A DNA stretch of 64,000 bases, from assembly GCA_029257775.1 (NCBI GenBank), contig JARIAQ010000032.1:62001-126000 (forward strand), read 5' to 3'. The notes below the pieces were generated by a model, which saw only the letters and a list, made by a program, of their open reading frames with translations, searched no databases and was not told the DNA's origin. The position numbers and the translations under genes were made by a program. Positions within the stretch are counted from its first letter, which is position 1, and the number at the start of each line of letters is the position of its first letter. Below, in pieces: positions 41,670 through 52,250 of this stretch. The DNA comes from Blautia sp. (GTDB lineage Bacteria; Bacillota; Clostridia; Lachnospirales; Lachnospiraceae).

Positions 41670-42122
41670 TTAATCACATTTTTGCACTTTAATTTGTCCT
41701 CTTTCGCGAGCCAAACGGCTTTCTTCCACTAACTGACTAATTTTTATAGAATCTACAGTTTCCTGAATGCTTTTGTTAATTTCCTGCCAGACATATCGTG
41801 TCACACATAAGTCTTCACCCTGACAATGCTCGTTATTTCCTGCTCCGCAGGACACTGCCTCAAGGCTACCCTCTAAAGCTCTAAGCACATCTCCCACAGA
41901 AATCTCTTCTGCCGGTTTCGCCAATCGATATCCACCCTGAGCGCCTCTTTCGCTAATAACCAAACCATTGATTTTCAACTTTCTCATAAGTTGTTCCAAA
42001 TAACTATCTGAAATATTTTGTCTGTTAGAAATACTTTGTATGGAAACCGCTTCCTCATCACTATATAATGCTAAATCGATTAATGCTCTTAATCCATATC
42101 TTCCTTTGGTGGAAAGCTTCAT
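41670..42122 (-). CDS. Rrf2/IscR-family transcriptional regulator (start trimmed to MKLSTKG)
   Basis: MKLSTKGRYGLRALIDLALYSDEEAVSIQSISNRQNISDSYLEQLMRKL; Cys cluster CGAGNNEHCQGEDLC. Confidence 0.93.
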   Translation of the reverse strand: MKLSTKGRYGLRALIDLALYSDEEAVSIQSISNRQNISDSYLEQLMRKLKINGLVISERGAQGGYRLAKPAEEISVGDVLRALEGSLEAVSCGAGNNEHCQGEDLCVTRYVWQEINKSIQETVDSIKISQLVEESRLARERGQIKVQKCD

Positions 42123-42253
42123 TCTATCGCCTCTTTTCAATTCCGACTGTTTTACTCCGATTTCTAATCTTGAAGTAGAATAACACCTTTCCTTTGTTCT
42201 GTCAAGATGATTTGAAGAATATATTATGAAAAAGAGAAATTAAGGATTTTACC

Positions 42254-43582
42254 ATGAATAACAGACACTTTCTTTTAAAAAGTACGCTTCTTCTCACACT
42301 ATCTGGATTTCTTACTAAAATTATTGGTTTTATTTATAGGATATTCCTCTCACAAAAAATTGGTGCACAAGGCATGGGAATTTACCAGCTTATTTTTCCC
42401 GTTTATACTTTATGCTATGCAATCGCAATAGGAGGCATACAGACAGCTATTTCCCGACTTACAGCAGCCAAAGCAGCTTTAAAGGATGAGCAGGGAGCTC
42501 GTGATATTTTTCTACTCTCTGTGTGTCTTTCCACCACCCTTTCTATTGCTGTAGGATTTTTTTTATATCATCATGCAGACTGGATTGCCGTGCATTTTTT
42601 ATTAGAAAAGCAATGTACTCCTCTTCTTAAAGTCCTAGCTATTGCTCTTCCTTTTGGGGTTTTTCATTCTTGTATTAACGGATATTATCTTGCCAGAAAA
42701 AAGCCTTCGATTCCAGCGGCAGCTCAACTTGTTGAACAATGTTTTCGTGTATCCGCTTCCTTTCTATTATTTTTCATCTGGTCAGAAAAAGGAATTACCA
42801 TTACACCAAACTTAGCTGTGTTTGGTCTCCTTGCCGGTGAAATAGCCGCATGGATTTTTACCGGCTTCATAATTTTAAAGGATTTTTGCAAAATGCATTA
42901 TCATATTACTTCTATGAAAACACCTTTCAAAAATTTAAAAGCTATTCTATTGCTTTCTTTACCTTTAACGTGCAATCGACTTTTAGTTAACATTCTACAC
43001 AGTATTGAAGCCACACTCATTCCTGGTCATTTACAGCTTTTTGGTCTGGATAATGCCTCTTCCCTTTCTATTTATGGTGTTTTAACAGGAATGGCACTTC
43101 CTTTGATTCTCTTTCCCTCTGCCCTTACTAATGCACTATCTACTGTCCTTCTTCCCTCTGTAGCAGAAAATCAGGCTTTAGGAAAAAAAGGAAATATCCA
43201 TAAGAGCATTCTTTTATCCACAAAATATTGTTTACTTTTAGGATTTGTAGCCTTTCTCTTCTTTTATGTAAATGGCGATCTACTGGGAATTTTACTTTTT
43301 AAAAATGAGTTTGCTGGCACCTTTATCAAAACTTTGTCCTTTATCTGTCCATGCCTATATTTATCTGGAACTTTAAGCAGTATTTTAAATGGGTTGGGTG
43401 CTACATCTCAAACATTTTGGTTAAACACACTAGGACTTTGCATTCGACTTCTTTTTGTATTTTTTGTTATTCCTTATTATGGAATTCAAGGCTATCTTTG
43501 GGGATTAATTGCCAGTGAACTCTTTATGACATTACTCTCTTTTTACTTCTTACGAAATTTCCTTTTCAATATTTCACTTTAA
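42254..43582 (+). CDS. SpoVB-like polysaccharide biosynthesis / lipid II flippase family protein
   Basis: MNNRHFLLKSTLLLTLSGFLTKIIGFIYRIFLSQKIGAQGMGIYQLIFPVYTLCYA. Confidence 0.86.
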   Translation: MNNRHFLLKSTLLLTLSGFLTKIIGFIYRIFLSQKIGAQGMGIYQLIFPVYTLCYAIAIGGIQTAISRLTAAKAALKDEQGARDIFLLSVCLSTTLSIAVGFFLYHHADWIAVHFLLEKQCTPLLKVLAIALPFGVFHSCINGYYLARKKPSIPAAAQLVEQCFRVSASFLLFFIWSEKGITITPNLAVFGLLAGEIAAWIFTGFIILKDFCKMHYHITSMKTPFKNLKAILLLSLPLTCNRLLVNILHSIEATLIPGHLQLFGLDNASSLSIYGVLTGMALPLILFPSALTNALSTVLLPSVAENQALGKKGNIHKSILLSTKYCLLLGFVAFLFFYVNGDLLGILLFKNEFAGTFIKTLSFICPCLYLSGTLSSILNGLGATSQTFWLNTLGLCIRLLFVFFVIPYYGIQGYLWGLIASELFMTLLSFYFLRNFLFNISL

Positions 43583-43667
43583 AGTTTTAAACTTTACATC
43601 AAAAAAATATCGACAATCTATTTTATATGTATTATAATTTACAAAAACATCAACAAAGGAGATTTTT

Positions 43668-44699
43668 ATGAGCTTTCAATTTGTAAAACAACTTCCGACA
43701 CCTGACGAAGTCAAAGAACATATTCCTATGTCAGACGAATTAAAACAACAAAAAAGAAAACGAGATAAGGAAATACAAGATGTGTTTACTGGTGATTCTG
43801 ATAAATTTCTCGTTATTATAGGTCCTTGTTCCGCCGACAGAGAAGACTCTGTATGCGAATATACAAACCGCCTGGCAAAATTACAAGAAAAAGTTTCTGA
43901 TCGCCTAATTCTAATTCCTAGAATTTATACCAATAAACCAAGAACTACCGGAGAAGGCTATAAAGGTATGCTCCATCAACCAAATCCTGAAGCGAAGCCT
44001 GATGTATTGGCTGGTATTATGGCAATTCGCAGCATGCATATTCGCTCACTTAAAGAAACAGGTCTTACCTCTGCTGATGAAATGCTTTATCCTGATAATT
44101 GGCATTATTTATCAGACGTACTGTCCTACGTTGCTATTGGTGCCCGCTCTGTAGAAAATCAGGAGCATCGACTTATGGTCAGCGGTCTTGATATCCCTGC
44201 AGGTATGAAAAATCCTACTAGCGGAGACTTCTCTGTTATGCTGAATTCTGTTGTTGCTGCGCAAAAAGGACATGATTTTATTTCTAGGGGTTGGGAAGTA
44301 AAGACGAAAGGAAATCCCTTAACACATACAATTTTAAGAGGTGCTGTTAGTAAACATGGTAATACAATCCCCAATTATCATTACGAAGATTTACAACGTC
44401 TTCTGGAAATGTATAATGAAAGAGAACTTTTAAATCCATCTCTTATCATTGATGCAAATCATTCTAACTCAGGTAAAAAATATAAAGAGCAAATCCGTAT
44501 TGTAAAAGAAGTACTTCATAGCCGTCTTGTATCCAAAGAAATTCAAAATCTTGTAAAAGGAGTTATGATTGAAAGCTATCTAGTAGAAGGCTGTCAAAAA
44601 ATTGCGCCTGATAATATTTATGGAAAATCTATTACAGATCCCTGTCTGGGTTGGGAAGATACGGAAAAACTGATCTTTACCATTGCTGAACTCTGTTAA
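43668..44699 (+). CDS. 3-deoxy-7-phosphoheptulonate synthase (DAHP synthase, class I)
   Basis: FLVIIGPCSADRED, RIYTNKPRTTGEGYKGMLHQPNP, GARSVENQEHRLMVSGLDIPAGMKNPTSGD, IIDANHSNSGKKY. Confidence 0.95.
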   Translation: MSFQFVKQLPTPDEVKEHIPMSDELKQQKRKRDKEIQDVFTGDSDKFLVIIGPCSADREDSVCEYTNRLAKLQEKVSDRLILIPRIYTNKPRTTGEGYKGMLHQPNPEAKPDVLAGIMAIRSMHIRSLKETGLTSADEMLYPDNWHYLSDVLSYVAIGARSVENQEHRLMVSGLDIPAGMKNPTSGDFSVMLNSVVAAQKGHDFISRGWEVKTKGNPLTHTILRGAVSKHGNTIPNYHYEDLQRLLEMYNERELLNPSLIIDANHSNSGKKYKEQIRIVKEVLHSRLVSKEIQNLVKGVMIESYLVEGCQKIAPDNIYGKSITDPCLGWEDTEKLIFTIAELC

Positions 44700-44715
44700 A
44701 GTTCTTAATTATAAA

Positions 44716-44756
44716 GACCGCACAAGCAACTTCTTAATCCGATTGCTTATGCGGTC
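44716..44756. terminator. Bidirectional terminator between DAHP synthase gene and xerD
   Basis: gaccgcacaagcaa / ttgcttatgcggtc. Confidence 0.75.
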
Positions 44757-44783
44757 CCCTTATTTTTATTCATACACTTTCTT

Positions 44784-45668
44784 TTATTTCCTTGGATGTG
44801 CTTTCATATACACATCCCTAATTTTATTCACATTCATATTCATATAAATTTGTGTTGTAGATATATCTGAATGGCCCATCATCTCTTGCACACTTTTTAA
44901 ATCCGCTCCATTTTGCACTAAATGCGCTGCAAAAGAATGACGCAATGTATGTGGAGTAATATCCTGCTGTATTCCTGCTAATACAGCATAACTTTTTAAA
45001 ATTTTCCAAAAACCCTGTCTGCTCATGGCTTTCCCCGAACAATTCACAAACAATAAATCACTGCTATTTTCTCCTAAAAGTTCTGATCTTGCCCACGCCA
45101 TATAAGCCTCTACTGATTTTTTTGCAGCTGTCCCAAAAGGAATTACTCTCTCTCTTTCACTTTGACTGCATGTAAGATATCCAAATTTTAAATTTACATC
45201 TCTTAATGTAAGATGAATTAATTCACTTACTCTAATACCAGTCGCATACAAAAGCTCCAACATAGCTCTATCACGAACACCTTTTGCTGTATTTTCTCTA
45301 GGTTGACTTAAAAGCAAGTCTACCTCCTCTACAGTTAAAATTCCTGGAGCCTTTTTCTCTATCTTCGGCGCTTTTAAACCTTCTGCAGGATTTTCTTTCC
45401 AACACTCCTTCTGACATAAGTACTGAAAAAAAGCTCTTATGGATGCAACACTTCTGGATATGGAAGAAGCCGCAAAATTTTTTCTTTCTAAGTACATGAT
45501 ATAGGAATTCAGTAAAACAAATGACACCTGATGCCACTCAAAAATTCCTTCCTGCTTTAAAAATTGCTGTAATTTTTTCAAATCTCTCTCATAAGATACT
45601 TCTGTATTTTTGGAAGTGCCTCTGGTATTATGTAAATGCTCAATAAATTCTTGTATTTCGCACTTCAT
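44784..45668 (-). CDS. xerD: Tyrosine recombinase XerD-like
   Basis: LLYATGIRVSELIHL, ITPHTLRHSFAAHLVQNGADLKSVQEMMGHSDISTTQIYMNM; next to spoIIM as in other Firmicutes. Confidence 0.9.
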   Translation of the reverse strand: MKCEIQEFIEHLHNTRGTSKNTEVSYERDLKKLQQFLKQEGIFEWHQVSFVLLNSYIMYLERKNFAASSISRSVASIRAFFQYLCQKECWKENPAEGLKAPKIEKKAPGILTVEEVDLLLSQPRENTAKGVRDRAMLELLYATGIRVSELIHLTLRDVNLKFGYLTCSQSERERVIPFGTAAKKSVEAYMAWARSELLGENSSDLLFVNCSGKAMSRQGFWKILKSYAVLAGIQQDITPHTLRHSFAAHLVQNGADLKSVQEMMGHSDISTTQIYMNMNVNKIRDVYMKAHPRK

Positions 45669-45745
45669 ATTTCATTCCCCTTCTTTTAGGCATAGTAAGA
45701 TTATATATCAAATACACTCCAAAAATCAAACGTTATTTTATAAAA

Positions 45746-46315
45746 TTATACCCAATATTTAAAAATCCAACTTAAAAAATTTTGATTAACATAACTTTCT
45801 AACCAAATTCCAAGTAAAATACATATGCCTGCACCCAAGCAATAAAAAGCATATACTCCATAATCTATATTTTCTTTTTCCCTTTTTTTCCATATTTTCT
45901 TGCTGATAAGCATAACAAGATAAAATAACAGCAACCAACCTGGCAAATAAAAAAGAATCTGGGGTATAAAGCAAACAATTCCCGCCATAAGACCTTTTAG
46001 TCCATATTCTAAAGTAAAAATAGTCAAAAGATTTCCTGCCAAAAAACCAAACCACAGTAGGCTTAAAGTAACAATAAAAAAACCAATATACGTCACTCCT
46101 GTCAAACAAATAAATAAAAAATAGATTCCCCTATGAAATAAGAGATATTCAAACAAAGCTTTTGAATTTATAAATTCTTTTGATGCAACTGTCCCATATA
46201 CAGCTAAAAAACCAGAAGGAGAACCTGTTTCTTTAAACAACAGATTTGCCCCTATAATCCCAAGGAAAAAACCTAGCAGATACCAATAAAAAAGAAGTCT
46301 GATACTTTTTTTCAT
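45746..46315 (-). CDS. spoIIM: Stage II sporulation protein M-like membrane protein (start trimmed to MKKSIRLL)
   Basis: FYWYLLGFFLGIIGANLLF, multiple TMs, xerD neighbour. Confidence 0.75.
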   Translation of the reverse strand: MKKSIRLLFYWYLLGFFLGIIGANLLFKETGSPSGFLAVYGTVASKEFINSKALFEYLLFHRGIYFLFICLTGVTYIGFFIVTLSLLWFGFLAGNLLTIFTLEYGLKGLMAGIVCFIPQILFYLPGWLLLFYLVMLISKKIWKKREKENIDYGVYAFYCLGAGICILLGIWLESYVNQNFLSWIFKYWV

Positions 46316-46354
46316 ACACTTCACCCTGTACAGTTTATGCTTAATGCAGAAAAA

Positions 46355-46388
46355 AAAGACTCTTATTATAATTATAATAAGAGTCTTT
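46355..46388 (-). terminator. rny terminator, a 34-bp perfect palindrome
   Basis: aaagactcttattataa / ttataataagagtcttt followed by T-run on the minus strand. Confidence 0.85.
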
Positions 46389-46408
46389 ATCACTTTAAGT
46401 TAACGATA

Positions 46409-47968
46409 TTATTTTGCGTAATCAATTACACGTGATTCACGAATTATGTTTACTTTAATCTGTCCCGGATATTCCAACTCGGCTTCAATTTGTTTTGAAA
46501 TATCTCTGCCCAAAAGTACCATATCTGCATCTGTTACATGCTCTGGAACTACCATAACTCGAATTTCTCGCCCTGCCTGAATAGCAAAAGATTTATCCAC
46601 TCCTTTAAAGGAGTTAGCAATATCTTCTAATTGTTTCAATCTGTTGGTGTATGTTTCTAATGTTTCACGTCTTGCACCTGGTCTTGCCGCAGAAATTGCA
46701 TCAGCAGCTTGTACAATACATGCAACTAACGAAGTAGGTTCCACATCGCCATGATGTGATTCCACTGCATTAATAACGAGTTGTGATTCTTTATATTTTC
46801 TACATAAATCTGCACCAATTTGAATATGGGACCCTTCTACTTCATGATCAATAGATTTCCCAATATCATGGAGCAAACCTGCTCTTTTCGCCATTCGTAT
46901 ATCCGTTCCAACTTCACCTGCAAGTAGTCCTGCAAGCTGTGCTACTTCGATAGAATGTTTTAAAGCATTCTGACCATAACTTGAACGGAATTTCATGCGC
47001 CCTAAAAGACGGATAAGTTCTGGATGAATACCATGAACGCCTACCTCCAATGCTGCGGCTTCTCCTTCTTCTCGCATCATTGTTTCAACTTCTTTTTGAG
47101 CTTTTTCAACCATTTCTTCAATTCTTGCTGGATGAATACGTCCATCTACAATCAACTTCTCCAACGCAATTCTTGCGATTTCCCTGCGAATAGGATCAAA
47201 TCCGGATAACACCACTGCTTCTGGAGTATCATCAATAATTAAATCTACTCCTGTCAGTGTTTCCAATGTACGAATATTACGTCCTTCTCGACCAATAATT
47301 CTACCTTTCATTTCATCACTTGGTAGTTGTACTACAGAAATTGTAGCTTCTGCCACATGATCCGCTGCACATTTCTGAATTGCTGTTACCACATATTCTT
47401 TGGCCTTTTTATCGGCTTCTTCTTTTGCCTTGCTTTCTAATTCTTTATAAAGCTTAGCTGTGTCAATTTTCACTTCATCTTCAACAGTTTTCAACAGATA
47501 ATCTTTTGCTTGTTCGGAGGTCAGTCCTGAAATTCTCTCCAGTTCCTGCACTCGCTGTCCTTGTAATTCGTCAACTTTCTTTTCCTTTTTCTTTAATTCT
47601 GCTTCCTTTGCTGTGTATTCAGCTTCTCTCTTTTCTAAAGCATCTGCTTTTTTATCAAGAGCTTCTTCTTTTGATAAAACACGTTTCTCATACTTCTGAA
47701 GTTCACTTCTTCTCTCTTTTGTCTCTTTTTCCAATTCGTTTTTGGTACGGAGATTTTCTTCTTTCGCTTCCAAGAGAGCTTCTCGCTTTTTCGTTTCAGC
47801 AGACTTTAATGCTTCATCTATAATGCTTCTCGCTTTGACTTCTGCTGTTCCAATGGTTTCCGCATCTTTTTCTGCTTTCTTCTTAACAGTAATATTTGCG
47901 GTAACTGGAACTGCAACCAGCGCAGTAAGAATCACAGCAATAATTGCAATTATTACATAGATTGCCAC
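46409..47968 (-). CDS. rny: Ribonuclease Y
   Basis: N-terminal TM, long coiled coil, KH domain [41 protein letters not shown] domain [12 protein letters not shown]. Confidence 0.97.
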   Translation of the reverse strand: MAIYVIIAIIAVILTALVAVPVTANITVKKKAEKDAETIGTAEVKARSIIDEALKSAETKKREALLEAKEENLRTKNELEKETKERRSELQKYEKRVLSKEEALDKKADALEKREAEYTAKEAELKKKEKKVDELQGQRVQELERISGLTSEQAKDYLLKTVEDEVKIDTAKLYKELESKAKEEADKKAKEYVVTAIQKCAADHVAEATISVVQLPSDEMKGRIIGREGRNIRTLETLTGVDLIIDDTPEAVVLSGFDPIRREIARIALEKLIVDGRIHPARIEEMVEKAQKEVETMMREEGEAAALEVGVHGIHPELIRLLGRMKFRSSYGQNALKHSIEVAQLAGLLAGEVGTDIRMAKRAGLLHDIGKSIDHEVEGSHIQIGADLCRKYKESQLVINAVESHHGDVEPTSLVACIVQAADAISAARPGARRETLETYTNRLKQLEDIANSFKGVDKSFAIQAGREIRVMVVPEHVTDADMVLLGRDISKQIEAELEYPGQIKVNIIRESRVIDYAK

Positions 47969-48097
47969 AGGAGCACCTCCTTATTTAATTTTCATTGTAC
48001 GAATACAACAGTTTAATTTTATACTGAATTCTTTAAAAAGTCAACATAAAAACAGAAAGTATCATTACTCAATCTGTATAATCTATACAAAATTTTT

Positions 48098-48706
48098 TCA
48101 CTCAAAAATCTCACGAAAAACTGATAAAATATCACTAGAGGAAAAACCTCTCCTCAATAAAAATCCATATAATTTTTTCTTTTCTTTTTCGTCTATTTTT
48201 TTATCATAAGAACATTTCTTTTCAATTAAGTTACGAATTGTTTCTTTCGTATTTATTTCATCCTGTGTTTCCTCAAAAACTTGAGTTATTAATTCTGCTG
48301 AAACTCCCTTTCTTAGCAACTCCATCTTAATTCTGGCTTTTCCTTTTTTCTGTTTTTGACTTTGTACATACATTTCTGCATATCGCCTATCATCTATATA
48401 GTGAAAAGATTCTATATAAGATAACGCTCTCTCTATAACAATTTTAGGGTATCCAGATTCTTCAAGTTTTCTTTCTAATTCACATTTCGTCCTATCCATT
48501 TTCTGCAACAAATGCATAGCCCGTAACTTTGCTCTTTTTGTTAATACTTCGTCTACAATTTCTGTATAAACATATTCATCTATTTCTTTGCCTTTTTCCA
48601 AATGGTAACGAAACAGCTCGCCTTTATATACCACAAAGGCGGGCTGTTCATCTATTTCAATTTGAAATTTTTGCTTTGTCACAGGCTTAATATCCGTAAC
48701 AATCAT
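48098..48706 (-). CDS. recX: Regulatory protein RecX
   Basis: RAMHLLQKMDRTKCELERKLEESGYPKIVIERALSYIESFHYIDDRRYAEMYVQ; adjacent to recA. Confidence 0.92.
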   Translation of the reverse strand: MIVTDIKPVTKQKFQIEIDEQPAFVVYKGELFRYHLEKGKEIDEYVYTEIVDEVLTKRAKLRAMHLLQKMDRTKCELERKLEESGYPKIVIERALSYIESFHYIDDRRYAEMYVQSQKQKKGKARIKMELLRKGVSAELITQVFEETQDEINTKETIRNLIEKKCSYDKKIDEKEKKKLYGFLLRRGFSSSDILSVFREIFE

Positions 48707-48718
48707 CCGCTTTCCCTC

Positions 48719-49795
48719 TTAAAATTCTTCGGTTTCTGAATTTGCTGTATTTCCCCCAACAGCTGTTGTCTGTTCTGATAAATTTTCATCTGAAAGAAGT
48801 CCATAGTGTACTCTTACTTTCTGTTCAATTTCTTCTGCTACTTCTGGATTTTCTTTCAAATATTTTTTTGCATTTTCTCTTCCCTGACCAATTTTTCCAT
48901 CATTGTAAGCATACCAAGCACCACTCTTATTTACAATTCCTATGTTGGCTGCTAAATCTAAAATATCTCCCTCTTTTGAAATTCCTTCTCCAAACATGAT
49001 ATCAAATTCTGCCTCTTTAAACGGGGGAGCAATTTTATTTTTAACCACTTTAATTCTAGTTCTATTTCCAACCATTTCTCCACCCTGTTTCAAAGTTTCT
49101 ATTCTACGCACGTCCATGCGGATGGAAGAATAGAATTTCAATGCACGTCCACCTGTAGTAACTTCTGGATTTCCAAACATAACTCCCACTTTTTCACGAA
49201 GCTGATTGATAAAAATAACAATACAATTTGATTTACTAATATGTGCCGTTAATTTTCTCAATGCCTGGGACATTAAACGTGCCTGAAGACCTACATGTGA
49301 ATCTCCCATATCTCCCTCAATTTCTGCTTTAGGCACCAAAGCCGCAACAGAGTCCACAATAATAATATCCACAGCACCAGAACGCACCATTGTTTCTGTA
49401 ATCTCCAAAGCTTGCTCTCCATTATCCGGCTGAGAAATATAGAGATTATCAATATCAACACCGATATTTTTTGCATACGCTGGATCTAGCGCATGTTCTG
49501 CATCAATAAATCCTGCAATTCCCCCTCTTTTTTGCACTTCCGCTACCATATGTAGGGCAACCGTAGTTTTACCACTAGATTCTGGTCCATATACTTCAAT
49601 AATTCTCCCCTTGGGAACTCCCCCCAATCCCAAAGCAATATCTAAACTCAGTGCGCCTGTAGGTACTGTTTCCACATGCATATTTGCAGTAGAATCTCCT
49701 AATTTCATAATAGAACCTTTTCCAAACTGCTTTTCAATCTGTGCTAAAGCACCATCTAATGCTTTCAATTTATCTTCTTTCACCATCTGTGCCAT
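48719..49795 (-). CDS. recA: Recombinase A
   Basis: [64 protein letters not shown]. Confidence 0.98.
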   Translation of the reverse strand: MAQMVKEDKLKALDGALAQIEKQFGKGSIMKLGDSTANMHVETVPTGALSLDIALGLGGVPKGRIIEVYGPESSGKTTVALHMVAEVQKRGGIAGFIDAEHALDPAYAKNIGVDIDNLYISQPDNGEQALEITETMVRSGAVDIIIVDSVAALVPKAEIEGDMGDSHVGLQARLMSQALRKLTAHISKSNCIVIFINQLREKVGVMFGNPEVTTGGRALKFYSSIRMDVRRIETLKQGGEMVGNRTRIKVVKNKIAPPFKEAEFDIMFGEGISKEGDILDLAANIGIVNKSGAWYAYNDGKIGQGRENAKKYLKENPEVAEEIEQKVRVHYGLLSDENLSEQTTAVGGNTANSETEEF

Positions 49796-49829
49796 ATTTA
49801 TTCTCCTTTTAATTACACTTTCGCAAATA

Positions 49830-49843
49830 CGAACTTATGTTCG
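49830..49843. promoter_or_regulatory. LexA (DinR/Cheo-type) SOS box upstream of recA
   Basis: CGAACTTATGTTCG matches CGAACNNNNGTTCG exactly, 35-48 bp upstream of recA ATG. Confidence 0.88.
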
Positions 49844-50106
49844 TTCCTATGTTTCATAATAGTATACTTTTCCTATCTTGTCAACTCTTTTTCTTACACT
49901 TCAAGAATCACTTCCCATACTACATTCTTTTTCTTTGAAATATGCAGAGAATACTGCAACTATGAAAATTGGATACCGTCTTAATCAGACAGAAAGATCT
50001 GTATTACTCTTTCAGTATGCACGCTTTCATCTTTTCTGTCAAGCTGAATTCTTATTTTATCCATAGCACTGCATTTCCTATAATTCACAAATTTCTATTT
50101 TATAAT

Positions 50107-50151
50107 AAAACAAAAGAAGATGTTACCAGCGGCAACATCTTCTTTTGTTTT
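50107..50151 (-). terminator. Terminator of the CotF-like pair
   Basis: Perfect 18-bp stem aaaacaaaagaagatgtt / aacatcttcttttgtttt, 9-nt loop. Confidence 0.85.
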
Positions 50152-50155
50152 TATA

Positions 50156-50410
50156 TCACATAATCGGCTGCTCTAAAATAGAGCGTACATGAGCAACCTC
50201 CTCTGGTTTTGCACAAGCTGCCGGAACATAATAGCTTCTTGCTCTGGCTATTTGATAAATCTCTTCTTGTGACATTTCACACTGATTTCTCATCTGCTTT
50301 AAAGTTTGCTTTAATTGTTGGTTTTCCGTCTGTGTAATCATTTCTCCATAGCGAACTAATTCCCCGTTAATTCCCACAAGCGTATCTGCTACCATTGTTT
50401 TTTCTGTCAT
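50156..50410 (-). CDS. CotF-like spore coat protein
   Basis: ADTLVGINGELVRYGEMITQTENQQLKQTLKQMRNQCEMSQEEIYQIARARSYYVPAACA. Confidence 0.7.
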   Translation of the reverse strand: MTEKTMVADTLVGINGELVRYGEMITQTENQQLKQTLKQMRNQCEMSQEEIYQIARARSYYVPAACAKPEEVAHVRSILEQPIM

Positions 50411-50421
50411 TGCTACCCCTC

Positions 50422-50607
50422 CTACTGTAAAAATTGCATTAATTGTTGTTTACTTTCCATTGCTGACTGCGCAGATTTCTGAAAAAACTGCTTAATCTGC
50501 AAGTCTTGTGACTCCTGTGCATATTCCTGCATTTTACAATGAGTGGTTTCAAATCCACTAATCAAATGGCGCAAATTCTGTAAATCCAGTACTGAAATAT
50601 CTGTCAT
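50422..50607 (-). CDS. Small helical protein paired with the CotF-like gene, putative spore coat
   Basis: 61 aa, MTDISVLDLQNLRHLISGFETTHCKMQEYAQES; operonic with the CotF-like gene. Confidence 0.6.
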   Translation of the reverse strand: MTDISVLDLQNLRHLISGFETTHCKMQEYAQESQDLQIKQFFQKSAQSAMESKQQLMQFLQ

Positions 50608-50693
50608 AGTAATTTCCTCCTGTTTTTTATTTTACCTTCTTAGTATGTCAGGATTTTTAATTTCTATAACAGGAGACTTTTTCCTTATCTAAT

Positions 50694-52178
50694 CTATCTA
50701 TGAATTAACCAATCATACATTTCTTCATATTGTTTTGCTGCATTTATCCAGGAAAAATCTTTTGCCATAGCCCGATCTACCAGTTTGTTCCATTCTCTTT
50801 TTTTATCATAATAAATATGCTCTGCATAACGGATAATTCCAAGCATCTCATGAGCATTATAATTTTTAAAACTAAATCCTGTACCTGTATTCTCAAACTC
50901 ATTATACGGCTCTACAGTATCTTTTAATCCACCTGTTTCTCGTACAATTGGCAATGTACCATAACGAAGACTCATAAGCTGACTTAATCCACAAGGCTCA
51001 AATAATGAAGGCATTAAGAATGCATCACTGGCTGCATAGATTCTATGAGACAAACCATTATCATAAAAAATATTAGCTGACACTTTCCCCTGATATTTCC
51101 ATGCAAAATGGCGGAACATATTTTCATATCTTTCCTCACCTGTTCCCAAAACAACTAGCTGAATACTATCCTGACATAACTCATCCATTACATAATTTAC
51201 TAAATCAAATCCTTTTTGATCAGTTAGTCGTGAAACAACTCCTATCATCATTGCTTTAGGATTTTCTTCCAAACCAAGTTCTTTTTGTAATGCAAGTTTA
51301 TTTTTCACTTTTTCTTTCCTGAAATTTTTTGCATTATAATTTTTGACAATAAATTTATCTGTCTGTGGATTATACTCTTCGTAATCAATACCATTTACAA
51401 TACCTCGCAAGTCAGCAGAACGTGCCTGCATCAATCCTTCTAAATGTTCACCATAAAACTCTGTCTTAATTTCCTCTGCGTAGGTATTGCTCACTGTTGT
51501 AATTGCATCCGCATACACAAGACCTCCCTTTAACAGGTTCGCATCTTTAAATGCTTCCAGCTTATCTGGAGTAAAAAAATGTGCTGGCAGTCCTGTCAAT
51601 TGTCTTACTGTTTTAATATCCCAAGTTCCTTGGAATTTCAAATTATGTATGGTCATAACAGTTTTAATGCCTCTATAAAATTCTCCTTGTTGGAAACTAT
51701 CATTTAAATATACAGGTACTAAACCTGCCTGCCAATCATGACAGTGAATAAGATCTGGCCGAAATCCAATTACTGGAAGTATGGAAAGCACCGCTTTTGA
51801 AAAGAAAGAAAACTTCTCAATATCGAAACGAATTTCCCCATAGGGCTGATACCCAGAAAAATAATATTCATTATCAATAAAATAAAATTGTACCCCTTGG
51901 AATTCCATCTGCATAATTCCAACATATTCACGTCTATACCCAATATCCATATAAAAATGAGTAACATACTGTAGCTGACTTTTATATTCCTCTTTCATAC
52001 ACGAATATTTAGGAATAACCACCCTTACATCATATTCTTTTTTATCAAAACATTTAGGCAGTGTACCTACTACGTCAGCCAATCCACCTGTCTTTATAAA
52101 CGGCACCGCCTCTGATGCAACAAACAAAATTTTCTTCACTAAAACACCCTCCTTGTCAGATGAAATATACCGTCTCAT
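50694..52178 (-). CDS. glgA: Glycogen synthase
   Basis: KILFVASEAVPFIKTGGLADVVGTLPK, HCHDWQAGLVPVYL, TTVSNTYAEEI, GVVSRLTDQKGFDL, PSLFEPCGLSQLMSLRYGTLPIVRETGGLKDTV. Confidence 0.96.
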   Translation of the reverse strand: MRRYISSDKEGVLVKKILFVASEAVPFIKTGGLADVVGTLPKCFDKKEYDVRVVIPKYSCMKEEYKSQLQYVTHFYMDIGYRREYVGIMQMEFQGVQFYFIDNEYYFSGYQPYGEIRFDIEKFSFFSKAVLSILPVIGFRPDLIHCHDWQAGLVPVYLNDSFQQGEFYRGIKTVMTIHNLKFQGTWDIKTVRQLTGLPAHFFTPDKLEAFKDANLLKGGLVYADAITTVSNTYAEEIKTEFYGEHLEGLMQARSADLRGIVNGIDYEEYNPQTDKFIVKNYNAKNFRKEKVKNKLALQKELGLEENPKAMMIGVVSRLTDQKGFDLVNYVMDELCQDSIQLVVLGTGEERYENMFRHFAWKYQGKVSANIFYDNGLSHRIYAASDAFLMPSLFEPCGLSQLMSLRYGTLPIVRETGGLKDTVEPYNEFENTGTGFSFKNYNAHEMLGIIRYAEHIYYDKKREWNKLVDRAMAKDFSWINAAKQYEEMYDWLIHR

Positions 52179-52250
52179 ATCTTAATTTGTCTAGCAATAT
52201 TATACTCCTTTTTTTCTGCAAAGAAAAGTCGTTTTATTGTACTAAATTCT

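Noticed and set aside
44784-45668. Tyrosine recombinase as an integrase of a mobile element
   Set aside because: Sits in the conserved xerD-spoIIM context; no att-like repeats, phage or conjugation genes around it.
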